From Persicaria tinctoria (lineage: Eukaryota; Streptophyta; Magnoliopsida; Caryophyllales; Polygonaceae), in the NCBI GenBank assembly GCA_037127255.1, contig JBANSL010000002.1, positions 4,632,001 to 4,696,000 of the forward strand: 64,000 bases of DNA, read 5' to 3'. Every line of letters starts with the position of its first letter. Position 1 is the first letter of the stretch. Position numbers and translations under genes: made by a program. Below are positions 10,601 through 24,600 of the stretch, piece by piece. A model generated the notes under the pieces. That model worked only from the letters and a program-made list of their open reading frames with translations, was not told the origin of the DNA and did no database searches.

Positions 10601-11609
10601 CGGAATTAAGGTAATGTCCCTCTGAACACCCGTTGCGGACACATGCTCGGTATTTTTTGAATAACTTGAGATCCGTTGGTCCAATCGGGCCGTTTGATGA
10701 CTCCTGGGAAAGCTAACTTCGATAACTACGACTTTACTGGGGAGGTTTTCAGAGAATTCCTCCTCTAAAAAGACAAAAAAACCATTTTTCCCAAGCTTAA
10801 ATTTGGGCAAATTTTCGGCTTTTTTCAAAGGGGTTAGTACACGAAAAAATATGAAAATCTCAAAAAATGAAAAATCCAAAATACTTTGCACTAGGCAAGG
10901 TGGGATGCTGTTAAGGACATCCGTCCACAAAACTCCCGCCCGGGATGTCCAAATGGGCCCGGAATTAAGGTAATGTCACTCTGAACAGCCGTTGCGGACA
11001 CATGCTCGGTATTTTTTGAATAACTTGAGATCCGTTGGTCCAATCGGGCCGTTTGATGACTCCTGGGAAAGCTAACTTCGATAACTACGACTTTACTAGG
11101 GAGGTTTTCAGAGAATTCCTCCTCTAAAAAGACAAAAAAAACCATTTTTCCCAAGCTTAAATTTGGGCAAATTTTCGGCTTTTTTCAAAGGGGTTAGTAC
11201 ACGAAAAAATATGAAAATCTCAAAAAATGAAAAATCCAAAATACTTTGCACTAGGCAAGGTGGGATGCTGTTAAGGACATCCGTCCACAAAACTCCCGTC
11301 CGGGATGTCCAAATGGGCCCGGAATTAAGGTAATGTCCCTCTGAACAGCCGTTGCGGACACATGCTCGGTATTTTTTGAATAACTTGAGATCCGTTGGTC
11401 CAATCGGGCCGTTTGATGACTCCTGGGAAAGCTAACTTCGATAGCTACGACTTTACTACGGAGGTTTTCAGAGAATTCCTCCTCTAAAAGAGCCAAAAAA
11501 CCATTTTTTCAAGGCTTAAACTTGGGCAAATTTTCGGCTATTTTCAAAGGGGTTAGTACAGGAAAAAATATGAAAATCTCAAAAAATGAAAAATCCAAAA
11601 TACTTTGCA
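7659..11609 (+). repeat. Eleven-monomer HOR block, copy 2
   Basis: The monomers are Ak 7659, Bk 8018, B-8A 8377, Ce 8737, Ak 9096, Bk 9455, Ce 9814, Ak 10173, Bk 10532, B-8A 10891 and Ce 11251. Type order and length (3951 bp) are the same as in 116-4066. Comparing the diagnostic sites I find only three differences: a private A at 2414 in copy 1, a private G at 8075 in copy 2, and site 208, which is A in the copy-1 monomer 2989 and G in its partner 10532. Flanks differ on both sides, so the duplicated segment is close to this interval. Block 4067-7658 lies between the copies. Confidence 0.9.
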
Positions 11610-14600
11610 CTAGGCAAGGTGGGATGCTGTTAAGGACATCCGTCCACAAAACTCCCGCCCGGAATGTCCAAATGGGCCCGGAATAAAGGTAATGTCCCTC
11701 TGAACAGCCGTTGCGGACACATGCTCGGTATTTTTTGAATAACTTGAGATCCGTTGGTCCAATCGGGCCGTTTGATGACTCCTGGGAAAGCTAACTTCGA
11801 TAACTACGACTTTACTAGGGAGGTTTTCAGAGAATTCCTCCTCTAAAAAGACAAAAAAAACCATTTTTCCCAAGCTTAAATTTGGGCAAATTTTCGGCTT
11901 TTTTCAAAGGGGTTAGTACACGAAAAAATATGAAAATCTCAAAAAATGAAAAATCCAAAATACTTTGCACTAGGCAAGGTGGGATGCTGTTAAGGACATC
12001 CGTCCACAAAACTCCCGCCCGGGATGTCCAAATGGGCCCGGAATTAAGGTAATGTCCCTCTGAACACCCGTTGCGGACACATGCTCGGTATTTTTTGAAT
12101 AACTTGAGATCCGTTGGTCCAATCGGGCCGTTTGATGACTCCTGGGAAAGCTAACTTCGATAACTACGACTTTACTAGGGAGGTTTTCAGAGAATTCCTC
12201 CTCTAAAAAGACAAAAAAACCATTTTTCCCAAGCTTAAATTTGGGCAAATTTTCGGCTTTTTTCAAAGGGGTTAGTACACGAAAAAATATGAAAATCTCA
12301 AAAAATGAAAAATCCAAAATACTTTGCACTAGGCAAGGTGGGATGCTGTTAAGGACATCCGTCCACAAAACTCCCGCCCGGGATGTCCAAATGGGCCCGG
12401 AATTAAGGTAATGTCACTCTGAACAGCCGTTGCGGACACATGCTCGGTATTTTTTGAATAACTTGAGATCCGTTGGTCCAATCGGGCCGTTTGATGACTC
12501 CTGGGAAAGCTAACTTCGATAACTACGACTTTACTAGGGAGGTTTTCAGAGAATTCCTCCTCTAAAAAGACAAAAAAAACCATTTTTCCCAAGCTTAAAT
12601 TTGGGCAAATTTTCGGCTTTTTTCAAAGGGGTTAGTACACGAAAAAATATGAAAATCTCAAAAAATGAAAAATCCAAAATACTTTGCACTAGGCAAGGTG
12701 GGATGCTGTTAAGGACATCCGTCCACAAAACTCCCGCCCGGGATGTCCAAATGGGCCCGGAATTAAGGTAATGTCCCTCTGAACAGCCGTTGCGGACACA
12801 TGCTCGGTATTTTTTGAATAACTTGAGATCCGTTGGTCCAATCGGGCCGTTTGATGACTCCTGGGAAAGCTAACTTCGATAACTACGACTTTACTAGGGA
12901 GGTTTTCAGAGAATTCCTCCTCTAAAAAGACAAAAAAAACCATTTTTCCCAAGCTTAAATTTGGGCAAATTTTCGGCTTTTTTCAAAGGGGTTAGTACAC
13001 GAAAAAATATGAAAATCTCAAAAAATGAAAAATCCAAAATACTTTGCACTAGGCAAGGTGGGATGCTGTTAAGGACATCCGTCCACAAAACTCCCGCCCG
13101 GAATGTCCAAATGGGCCCGGAATAAAGGTAATGTCACTCTGAACAGCCGTTGCGGACACATGCTCGGTATTTTTTGAATAACTTGAGATCCGTTGGTCCA
13201 ATCGGGCCGTTTGATGACTCCTGGGAAAGCTAACTTCGATAACTACGACTTTACTAGGGAGGTTTTCAGAGAATTCCTCCTCTAAAAAGACAAAAAAACC
13301 ATTTTTCCCAAGCTTAAATTTGGGCAAATTTTCGGCTTTTTTCAAAGGGGTTAGTACACGAAAAAATATGAAAATCTCAAAAAATGAAAAATCCAAAATA
13401 CTTTGCACTAGGCAAGGTGGGATGCTGTTAAGGACATCCGTCCACAAAACTCCCGCCCGGGATGTCCAAATGGGCCCGGAATTAAGGTAATGTCCCTCTG
13501 AACACCCGTTGCGGACACATGCTCGGTATTTTTTGAATAACTTGAGATCCGTTGGTCCAATCGGGCCGTTTGATGACTCCTGGGAAAGCTAACTTCGATA
13601 ACTACGACTTTACTGGGGAGGTTTTCAGAGAATTCCTCCTCTAAAAAGACAAAAAAACCATTTTTCCCAAGCTTAAATTTGGGCAAATTTTCGGCTTTTT
13701 TCAAAGGGGTTAGTACACGAAAAAATATGAAAATCTCAAAAAATGAAAAATCCAAAATACTTTGCACTAGGCAAGGTGGGATGCTGTTAAGGACATCCGT
13801 CCACAAAACTCCCGCCCGGGATGTCCAAATGGGCCCGGAATTAAGGTAATGTCACTCTGAACAGCCGTTGCGGACACATGCTCGGTATTTTTTGAATAAC
13901 TTGAGATCCGTTGGTCCAATCGGGCCGTTTGATGACTCCTGGGAAAGCTAACTTCGATAACTACGACTTTACTAGGGAGGTTTTCAGAGAATTCCTCCTC
14001 TAAAAAGACAAAAAAAACCATTTTTCCCAAGCTTAAATTTGGGCAAATTTTCGGCTTTTTTCAAAGGGGTTAGTACACGAAAAAATATGAAAATCTCAAA
14101 AAATGAAAAATCCAAAATACTTTGCACTAGGCAAGGTGGGATGCTGTTAAGGACATCCGTCCACAAAACTCCCGCCCGGGATGTCCAAATGGGCCCGGAA
14201 TTAAGGTAATGTCCCTCTGAACAGCCGTTGCGGACACATGCTCGGTATTTTTTGAATAACTTGAGATCCGTTGGTCCAATCGGGCCGTTTGATGACTCCT
14301 GGGAAAGCTAACTTCGATAACTACGACTTTACTAGGGAGGTTTTCAGAGAATTCCTCCTCTAAAAAGACAAAAAAAACCATTTTTCCCAAGCTTAAATTT
14401 GGGCAAATTTTCGGCTTTTTTCAAAGGGGTTAGTACACGAAAAAATATGAAAATCTCAAAAAATGAAAAATCCAAAATACTTTGCACTAGGCAAGGTGGG
14501 ATGCTGTTAAGGACATCCGTCCACAAAACTCCCGTCCGGGATGTCCAAATGGGCCCGGAATTAAGGTAATGTCCCTCTGAACACCCGTTGCGGACACATG

Positions 14601-16281
14601 CTCGGTATTTTTTGAATAACTTGAGATCCGTTGGTCCAATCGGGCCGTTTGATGACTCCTGGGAAAGCTAACTTCGATAGCTACGACTTTACTACGGAGG
14701 TTTTCAGAGAATTCCTCCTCTAAAAGAGCCAAAAAACCATTTTTTCAAGGCTTAAACTTGGGCAAATTTTCGGCTATTTTCAAAGGGGTTAGTACACGAA
14801 AAAATATGAAAATCTCAAAAAATGAAAAATCCAAAATACTTTGCACTAGGCAAGGTGGGATGCTGTTAAGGACATCCGTCCACAAAACTCCCGCCCGGAA
14901 TGTCCAAATGGGCCCGGAATAAAGGTAATGTCCCTCTGAACAGCCGTTGCGGACACATGCTCGGTATTTTTTGAATAACTTGAGATCCGTTGGTCCAATC
15001 GGGCCGTTTGATGACTCCTGGGAAAGCTAACTTCGATAACTACGACTTTACTAGGGAGGTTTTCAGAGAATTCCTCCTCTAAAAAGACAAAAAAACCATT
15101 TTTCCCAAGCTTAAATTTGGGCAAATTTCGGCTTTTTTCAAAGGGGTTAGTACACGAAAAAATATGAAAATCTCAAAAAATGAAAAATCCAAAATACTTT
15201 GCACTAGGCAAGGTGGGATGCTGTTAAGGACATCCGTCCACAAAACTCCCGCCCGGGATGTCCAAATGGGCCCGGAATTAAGGTAATGTCCCTCTGAACA
15301 CCCGTTGCGGACACATGCTCGGTATTTTTTGAATAACTTGAGATCCGTTGGTCCAATCGGGCCGTTTGATGACTCCTGGGAAAGCTAACTTCGATAACTA
15401 CGACTTTACTGGGGAGGTTTTCAGAGAATTCCTCCTCTAAAAAGACAAAAAAACCATTTTTCCCAAGCTTAAATTTGGGCAAATTTTCGGCTTTTTTCAA
15501 AGGGGTTAGTACACGAAAAAATATGAAAATCTCAAAAAATGAAAAATCCAAAATACTTTGCACTAGGCAAGGTGGGATGCTGTTAAGGACATCCGTCCAC
15601 AAAACTCCCGCCCGGGATGTCCAAATGGGCCCGGAATTAAGGTAATGTCCCTCTGAACAGCCGTTGCGGACACATGCTCGGTATTTTTTGAATAACTTGA
15701 GATCCGTTGGTCCAATCGGGCCGTTTGATGACTCCTGGGAAAGCTAACTTCGATAACTACGACTTTACTAGGGAGGTTTTCAGAGAATTCCTCCTCTAAA
15801 AAGACAAAAAAAACCATTTTTCCCAAGCTTAAATTTGGGCAAATTTTCGGCTTTTTTCAAAGGGGTTAGTACACGAAAAAATATGAAAATCTCAAAAAAT
15901 GAAAAATCCAAAATACTTTGCACTAGGCAAGGTGGGATGCTGTTAAGGACATCCGTCCACAAAACTCCCGTCCGGGATGTCCAAATGGGCCCGGAATTAA
16001 GGTAATGTCCCTCTGAACACCCGTTGCGGACACATGCTCGGTATTTTTTGAATAACTTGAGATCCGTTGGTCCAATCGGGCCGTTTGATGACTCCTGGGA
16101 AAGCTAACTTCGATAGCTACGACTTTACTACGGAGGTTTTCAGAGAATTCCTCCTCTAAAAGAGCCAAAAAACCATTTTTTCAAGGCTTAAACTTGGGCA
16201 AATTTTCGGCTATTTTCAAAGGGGTTAGTACACGAAAAAATATGAAAATCTCAAAAAATGAAAAATCCAAAATACTTTGCA
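11610..16281 (+). repeat. Region rich in 360-bp monomers
   Basis: The monomers are A-8A 11610, Bk 11970, B-8A 12329, B-8A 12689, Ak 13049, Bk 13408, B-8A 13767, B-8A 14127, Ce 14487, Ak 14846 (358 bp), Bk 15204, B-8A 15563 and Ce 15923. Six of the twelve 8-A monomers are here, including two adjacent pairs not seen elsewhere. Monomer 11610 has a private G at 11561 in the tail just before it. Monomer 13049 combines an A front with A at site 88, a marker otherwise found on B fronts. Ce monomers here have C at 98, unlike those to the left. Confidence 0.87.
14846..15203 (+). repeat. 358-bp monomer (1-bp deletion in T run)
   Basis: This A-front k-tail monomer reads CAAATTTCGG near 15123-15130 where other monomers have CAAATTTTCGG, one T fewer. 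It is one of only three short monomers in the window and the only one with this deletion. Confidence 0.9.
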
Positions 16282-19200
16282 CTAGGCAAGGTGGGATGCT
16301 GTTAAGGACATCCGTCCACAAAACTCCCGCCCGGAATGTCCAAATGGGCCCGGAATAAAGGTAATGTCCCTCTGAACAGCCGTTGCGGACACATGCTCGG
16401 TATTTTTTGAATAACTTGAGATCCGTTGGTCCAATCGGGCCGTTTGATGACTCCTGGGAAAGCTAACTTCGATAACTACGACTTTACTAGGGAGGTTTTC
16501 AGAGAATTCCTCCTCTAAAAAGACAAAAAAACCATTTTTCCCAAGCTTAAATTTGGGCAAATTTTCGGCTTTTTTCAAAGGGGTTAGTACACGAAAAAAT
16601 ATGAAAATCTCAAAAAATGAAAAATCCAAAATACTTTGCACTAGGCAAGGTGGGATGCTGTTAAGGACATCCGTCCACAAAACTCCCGTCCGGGATGTCC
16701 AAATGGGCCCGGAATTAAGGTAATGTCCCTCTGAACAGCCGTTGCGGACACATGCTCGGTATTTTTTGAATAACTTGAGATCCGTTGGTCCAATCGGGCC
16801 GTTTGATGACTCCTGGGAAAGCTAACTTCGATAACTACGACTTTACTAGGGAGGTTTTCAGAGAATTCCTCCTCTAAAAAGACAAAAAAACCATTTTTCC
16901 CAAGCTTAAATTTGGGCAAATTTTCGGCTTTTTTCAAAGGGGTTAGTACACGAAAAAATATGAAAATCTCAAAAAATGAAAAATCCAAAATACTTTGCAC
17001 TAGGCAAGGTGGGATGCTGTTAAGGACATCCGTCCACAAAACTCCCGCCCGGGATGTCCAAATGGGCCCGGAATTAAGGTAATGTCCCTCTGAACACCCG
17101 TTGCGGACACATGCTCGGTATTTTTTGAATAACTTGAGATCCGTTGGTCCAATCGGGCCGTTTGATGACTCCTGGGAAAGCTAACTTCGATAGCTACGAC
17201 TTTACTACGGAGGTTTTCAGAGAATTCCTCCTCTAAAAGAGCCAAAAAACCATTTTTTCAAGGCTTAAACTTGGGCAAATTTTCGGCTATTTTCAAAGGG
17301 GTTAGTACACGAAAAAATATGAAAATCTCAAAAAATGAAAAATCCAAAATACTTTGCACTAGGCAAGGTGGGATGCTGTTAAGGACATCCGTCCACAAAA
17401 CTCCCGCCCGGAATGTCCAAATGGGCCCGGAATAAAGGTAATGTCCCTCTGAACAGCCGTTGCGGACACATGCTCGGTATTTTTTGAATAACTTGAGATC
17501 CGTTGGTCCAATCGGGCCGTTTGATGACTCCTGGGAAAGCTAACTTCGATAACTACGACTTTACTAGGGAGGTTTTCAGAGAATTCCTCCTCTAAAAAGA
17601 CAAAAAAACCATTTTTCCCAAGCTTAAATTTGGGCAAATTTTCGGCTTTTTTCAAAGGGGTTAGTACACGAAAAAATATGAAAATCTCAAAAAATGAAAA
17701 ATCCAAAATACTTTGCACTAGGCAAGGTGGGATGCTGTTAAGGACATCCGTCCACAAAACTCCCGTCCGGGATGTCCAAATGGGCCCGGAATTAAGGTAA
17801 TGTCCCTCTGAACAGCCGTTGCGGACACATGCTCGGTATTTTTTGAATAACTTGAGATCCGTTGGTCCAATCGGGCCGTTTGATGACTCCTGGGAAAGCT
17901 AACTTCGATAACTACGACTTTACTAGGGAGGTTTTCAGAGAATTCCTCCTCTAAAAAGACAAAAAAACCATTTTTCCCAAGCTTAAATTTGGGCAAATTT
18001 TCGGCTTTTTTCAAAGGGGTTAGTACACGAAAAAATATGAAAATCTCAAAAAATGAAAAATCCAAAATACTTTGCACTAGGCAAGGTGGGATGCTGTTAA
18101 GGACATCCGTCCACAAAACTCCCGCCCGGGATGTCCAAATGGGCCCGGAATTAAGGTAATGTCCCTCTGAACACCCGTTGCGGACACATGCTCGGTATTT
18201 TTTGAATAACTTGAGATCCGTTGGTCCAATCGGGCCGTTTGATGACTCCTGGGAAAGCTAACTTCGATAGCTACGACTTTACTACGGAGGTTTTCAGAGA
18301 ATTCCTCCTCTAAAAGAGCCAAAAAACCATTTTTTCAAGGCTTAAACTTGGGCAAATTTTCGGCTATTTTCAAAGGGGTTAGTACACGAAAAAATATGAA
18401 AATCTCAAAAAATGAAAAATCCAAAATACTTTGCACTAGGCAAGGTGGGATGCTGTTAAGGACATCCGTCCACAAAACTCCCGCCCGGAATGTCCAAATG
18501 GGCCCGGAATAAAGGTAATGTCCCTCTGAACAGCCGTTGCGGACACATGCTCGGTATTTTTTGAATAACTTGAGATCCGTTGGTCCAATCGGGCCGTTTG
18601 ATGACTCCTGGGAAAGCTAACTTCGATAACTACGACTTTACTAGGGAGGTTTTCAGAGAATTCCTCCTCTAAAAAGACAAAAAAACCATTTTTCCCAAGC
18701 TTAAATTTGGGCAAATTTTCGGCTTTTTTCAAAGGGGTTAGTACACGAAAAAATATGAAAATCTCAAAAAATGAAAAATCCAAAATACTTTGCACTAGGC
18801 AAGGTGGGATGCTGTTAAGGACATCCGTCCACAAAACTCCCGTCCGGGATGTCCAAATGGGCCCGGAATTAAGGTAATGTCCCTCTGAACACCCGTTGCG
18901 GACACATGCTCGGTATTTTTTGAATAACTTGAGATCCGTTGGTCCAATCGGGCCGTTTGATGACTCCTGGGAAAGCTAACTTCGATAACTACGACTTTAC
19001 TAGGGAGGTTTTCAGAGAATTCCTCCTCTAAAAAGACAAAAAAACCATTTTTCCCAAGCTTAAATTTGGGCAAATTTTCGGCTTTTTTCAAAGGGGTTAG
19101 TACACGAAAAAATATGAAAATCTCAAAAAATGAAAAATCCAAAATACTTTGCACTAGGCAAGGTGGGATGCTGTTAAGGACATCCGTCCACAAAACTCCC

Positions 19201-19512
19201 GCCCGGGATGTCCAAATGGGCCCGGAATTAAGGTAATGTCCCTCTGAACACCCGTTGCGGACACATGCTCGGTATTTTTTGAATAACTTGAGATCCGTTG
19301 GTCCAATCGGGCCGTTTGATGACTCCTGGGAAAGCTAACTTCGATAGCTACGACTTTACTACGGAGGTTTTCAGAGAATTCCTCCTCTAAAAGAGCCAAA
19401 AAACCATTTTTTCAAGGCTTAAACTTGGGCAAATTTTCGGCTATTTTCAAAGGGGTTAGTACACGAAAAAATATGAAAATCTCAAAAAATGAAAAATCCA
19501 AAATACTTTGCA
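16282..19512 (+). repeat. Three 3-mer HOR copies (1077 bp), left-domain markers
   Basis: Three units of A-C-Be start at 16282, 17359 and 18436. Each has an A front with k tail, a C front with k tail, and a B front with C at 98, G at 194, C at 209 and a left-domain e tail. The third unit's C monomer (18795) has C at 98 where the first two (16641, 17718) have G. The type order A-C-Be is the same as in the 3-mer array at 57206-62590, but the markers differ: the right array lacks C at 209 and has C at 259 in its e tails. Confidence 0.9.
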
Positions 19513-21666
19513 CTAGGCAAGGTGGGATGCTGTTAAGGACATCCGTCCACAAAACTCCCGCCCGGAATGTCCAAATGGGCCCGGAATAAAGGTAATGTCC
19601 CTCTGAACAGCCGTTGCGGACACATGCTCGGTATTTTTTGAATAACTTGAGATCCGTTGGTCCAATCGGGCCGTTTGATGACTCCTGGGAAAGCTAACTT
19701 CGATAACTACGACTTTACTAGGGAGGTTTTCAGAGAATTCCTCCTCTAAAAAGACAAAAAAACCATTTTTCCCAAGCTTAAATTTGGGCAAATTTTCGGC
19801 TTTTTTCAAAGGGGTTAGTACACGAAAAAATATGAAAATCTCAAAAAATGAAAAATCCAAAATACTTTGCACTAGGCAAGGTGGGATGCTGTTAAGGACA
19901 TCCGTCCACAAAACTCCCGCCCGGGATGTCCAAATGGGCCCGGAATTAAGGTAATGTCCCTCTGAACACCCGTTGCGGACACATGCTCGGTATTTTTTGA
20001 ATAACTTGAGATCCGTTGGTCCAATCGGGCCGTTTGATGACTCCTGGGAAAGCTAACTTCGATAACTACGACTTTACTGGGGAGGTTTTCAGAGAATTCC
20101 TCCTCTAAAAAGACAAAAAAACCATTTTTCCCAAGCTTAAATTTGGGCAAATTTTCGGCTTTTTTCAAAGGGGTTAGTACACGAAAAAATATGAAAATCT
20201 CAAAAAATGAAAAATCCAAAATACTTTGCACTAGGCAAGGTGGGATGCTGTTAAGGACATCCGTCCACAAAACTCCCGCCCGGGATGTCCAAATGGGCCC
20301 GGAATTAAGGTAATGTCCCTCTGAACAGCCGTTGCGGACACATGCTCGGTATTTTTTGAATAACTTGAGATCCGTTGGTCCAATCGGGCCGTTTGATGAC
20401 TCCTGGGAAAGCTAACTTCGATAACTACGACTTTACTAGGGAGGTTTTCAGAGAATTCCTCCTCTAAAAAGACAAAAAAACCATTTTTCCCAAGCTTAAA
20501 TTTGGGCAAATTTTCGGCTTTTTTCAAAGGGGTTAGTACACGAAAAAATATGAAAATCTCAAAAAATGAAAAATCCAAAATACTTTGCACTAGGCAAGGT
20601 GGGATGCTGTTAAGGACATCCGTCCACAAAACTCCCGTCCGGGATGTCCAAATGGGCCCGGAATTAAGGTAATGTCCCTCTGAACAGCCGTTGCGGACAC
20701 ATGCTCGGTATTTTTTGAATAACTTGAGATCCGTTGGTCCAATCGGGCCGTTTGATGACTCCTGGGAAAGCTAACTTCGATAACTACGACTTTACTAGGG
20801 AGGTTTTCAGAGAATTCCTCCTCTAAAAAGACAAAAAAACCATTTTTCCCAAGCTTAAATTTGGGCAAATTTTCGGCTTTTTTCAAAGGGGTTAGTACAC
20901 GAAAAAATATGAAAATCTCAAAAAATGAAAAATCCAAAATACTTTGCACTAGGCAAGGTGGGATGCTGTTAAGGACATCCGTCCACAAAACTCCCGCCCG
21001 GGATGTCCAAATGGGCCCGGAATTAAGGTAATGTCCCTCTGAACACCCGTTGCGGACACATGCTCGGTATTTTTTGAATAACTTGAGATCCGTTGGTCCA
21101 ATCGGGCCGTTTGATGACTCCTGGGAAAGCTAACTTCGATAACTACGACTTTACTGGGGAGGTTTTCAGAGAATTCCTCCTCTAAAAAGACAAAAAAACC
21201 ATTTTTCCCAAGCTTAAATTTGGGCAAATTTTCGGCTTTTTTCAAAGGGGTTAGTACACGAAAAAATATGAAAATCTCAAAAAATGAAAAATCCAAAATA
21301 CTTTGCACTAGGCAAGGTGGGATGCTGTTAAGGACATCCGTCCACAAAACTCCCGCCCGGGATGTCCAAATGGGCCCGGAATTAAGGTAATGTCCCTCTG
21401 AACAGCCGTTGCGGACACATGCTCGGTATTTTTTGAATAACTTGAGATCCGTTGGTCCAATCGGGCCGTTTGATGACTCCTGGGAAAGCTAACTTCGATA
21501 ACTACGACTTTACTAGGGAGGTTTTCAGAGAATTCCTCCTCTAAAAAGACAAAAAAACCATTTTTCCCAATCTTAAATTTGGGCAAATTTTCGGCTTTTT
21601 TCAAAGGGGTTAGTACACGAAAAAATATGAAAATCTCAAAAAATGAAAAATCCAAAATACTTTGCA
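19513..21666 (+). repeat. Run of six k-tail monomers at the domain boundary
   Basis: The monomers are Ak 19513, Bk 19872, Bk 20231, Ck 20590, Bk 20949 and Bk 21308. No e tail occurs between the last left-domain e tail (tail ending near 19455) and the first right-domain e tail (from about 21901). The pair B(98C, 208G)-B(98G, 208A) occurs twice, 1077 bp apart. Monomer 21308 has T at site 264 (21571), destroying the HindIII site. Site 208 G, frequent to the left, is last seen in monomer 20949. Confidence 0.85.
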
Positions 21667-24600
21667 CTAGGCAAGGTGGGACGCTGTTAAGGACATCCGT
21701 CCACAAAACTCCCGTCCGGGATGTCCAAATGGGCCCGGAATTAAGGTAATGTCCCTCTGAACAGCCGTTGCGGACACATGCTCGGTATTTTTTGAATAAC
21801 TTGAGATCCGTTGGTCCAATCGGGCCGTTTGATGACTCCTGGGAAAGCTAACTTCGATAGCTACGACTTTACTAGGGAGGTTTTCAGAGAATTCCTCCTC
21901 TAAAAGAGCCAAAAAACCATTTTTCCAAGGCTTAAACTTGGGCAAATTTTCGGCTATTTTCAAAGGGGTTAGTACACGAAAAAATATGAAAATCTCAAAA
22001 AATGAAAAATCCAAAATACTTTGCACTAGGCAAGGTGGGATGCTGTTAAGGACATCCGTCCACAAAACTCCCGCCCGGAATGTCCAAATGGGCCCGGAAT
22101 AAAGGTAATGTCCCTCTGAACAGCCGTTGCGGACACATGCTCGGTATTTTTTGAATAACTTGAGATCCGTTGGTCCAATCGGGCCGTTTGATGACTCCTG
22201 GGAAAGCTAACTTCGATAACTACGACTTTACTAGGGAGGTTTTCAGAGAATTCCTCCTCTAAAAAGACAAAAAAACCATTTTTCCCAAGCTTAAATTTGG
22301 GCAAATTTTCGGCTTTTTTCAAAGGGGTTAGTACACGAAAAAATATGAAAATCTCAAAAAATGAAAAATCCAAAATACTTTGCACTAGGCAAGGTGGGAT
22401 GCTGTTAAGGACATCCGTCCACAAAACTCCCGCCCGGGATGTCCAAATGGGCCCGGAATTAAGGTAATGTCCCTCTGAACACCCGTTGCGGACACATGCT
22501 CGGTATTTTTTGAATAACTTGAGATCCGTTGGTCCAATCGGGCCGTTTGATGACTCCTGGGAAAGCTAACTTCGATAACTACGACTTTACTAGGGAGGTT
22601 TTCAGAGAATTCCTCCTCTAAAAAGACAAAAAAACCATTTTTCCCAAGCTTAAATTTGGGCAAATTTTCGGCTTTTTTCAAAGGGGTTAGTACACGAAAA
22701 AATATGAAAATCTCAAAAAATGAAAAATCCAAAATACTTTGCACTAGGCAAGGTGGGATGCTGTTAAGGACATCCGTCCACAAAACTCCCGTCCGGGATG
22801 TCCAAATGGGCCCGGAATTAAGGTAATGTCCCTCTGAACAGCCGTTGCGGACACATGCTCGGTATTTTTTGAATAACTTGAGATCCGTTGGTCCAATCGG
22901 GCCGTTTGATGACTCCTGGGAAAGCTAACTTCGATAGCTACGACTTTACTAGGGAGGTTTTCAGAGAATTCCTCCTCTAAAAGAGCCAAAAAACCATTTT
23001 TCCAAGGCTTAAACTTGGGCAAATTTTCGGCTATTTTCAAAGGGGTTAGTACACGAAAAAATATGAAAATCTCAAAAAATGAAAAATCCAAAATACTTTG
23101 CACTAGGCAAGGTGGGACGCTGTTAAGGACATCCGTCCACAAAACTCCCGCCCGGAATGTCCAAATGGGCCCGGAATAAAGGTAATGTCCCTCTGAACAG
23201 CCGTTGCGGACACATGCTCGGTATTTTTTGAATAACTTGAGATCCGTTGGTCCAATCGGGCCGTTTGATGACTCCTGGGAAAGCTAACTTCGATAACTAC
23301 GACTTTACTAGGGAGGTTTTCAGAGAATTCCTCCTCTAAAAGAGCCAAAAAACCATTTTTCCAAGGCTTAAACTTGGGCAAATTTTCGGCTATTTTCAAA
23401 GGGGTTAGTACACGAAAAAATATGAAAATCTCAAAAAATGAAAAATCCAAAATACTTTGCACTAGGCAAGGTGGGATGCTGTTAAGGACATCCGTCCACA
23501 AAACTCCCGCCCGGAATGTCCAAATGGGCCCGGAATAAAGGTAATGTCCCTCTGAACAGCCGTTGCGGACACATGCTCGGTATTTTTTGAATAACTTGAG
23601 ATCCGTTGGTCCAATCGGGCCGTTTGATGACTCCTGGGAAAGCTAACTTCGATAACTACGACTTTACTAGGGAGGTTTTCAGAGAATTCCTCCTCTAAAA
23701 AGACAAAAAAACCATTTTTCCCAAGCTTAAATTTGGGCAAATTTTCGGCTTTTTTCAAAGGGGTTAGTACACGAAAAAATATGAAAATCTCAAAAAATGA
23801 AAAATCCAAAATACTTTGCACTAGGCAAGGTGGGATGCTGTTAAGGACATCCGTCCACAAAACTCCCGTCCGGGATGTCCAAATGGGCCCGGAATTAAGG
23901 TAATGTCCCTCTGAACAGCCGTTGCGGACACATGCTCGGTATTTTTTGAATAACTTGAGATCCGTTGGTCCAATCGGGCCGTTTGATGACTCCTGGGAAA
24001 GCTAACTTCGATAACTACGACTTTACTAGGGAGGTTTTCAGAGAATTCCTCCTCTAAAAAGACAAAAAAACCATTTTTCCCAAGCTTAAATTTGGGCAAA
24101 TTTTCGGCTTTTTTCAAAGGGGTTAGTACACGAAAAAATATGAAAATCTCAAAAAATGAAAAATCCAAAATACTTTGCACTAGGCAAGGTGGGATGCTGT
24201 TAAGGACATCCGTCCACAAAACTCCCGCCCGGGATGTCCAAATGGGCCCGGAATTAAGGTAATGTCCCTCTGAACAGCCGTTGCGGACACATGCTCGGTA
24301 TATTTTGAATAACTTGAGATCCGTTGGTCCAATCGGGCCGTTTGATGACTCCTGGGAAAGCTAACTTCGATAGCTACGACTTTACTAGGGAGGTTTTCAG
24401 AGAATTCCTCCTCTAAAAGAGCCAAAAAACCATTTTTCCAAGGCTTAAACTTGGGCAAATTTTCGGCTATTTTCAAAGGGGTTAGTACACGAAAAAATAT
24501 GAAAATCTCAAAAAATGAAAAATCCAAAATACTTTGCACTAGGCAAGGTGGGATGCTGTTAAGGACATCCGTCCACAAAACTCCCGCCCGGAATGTCCAA

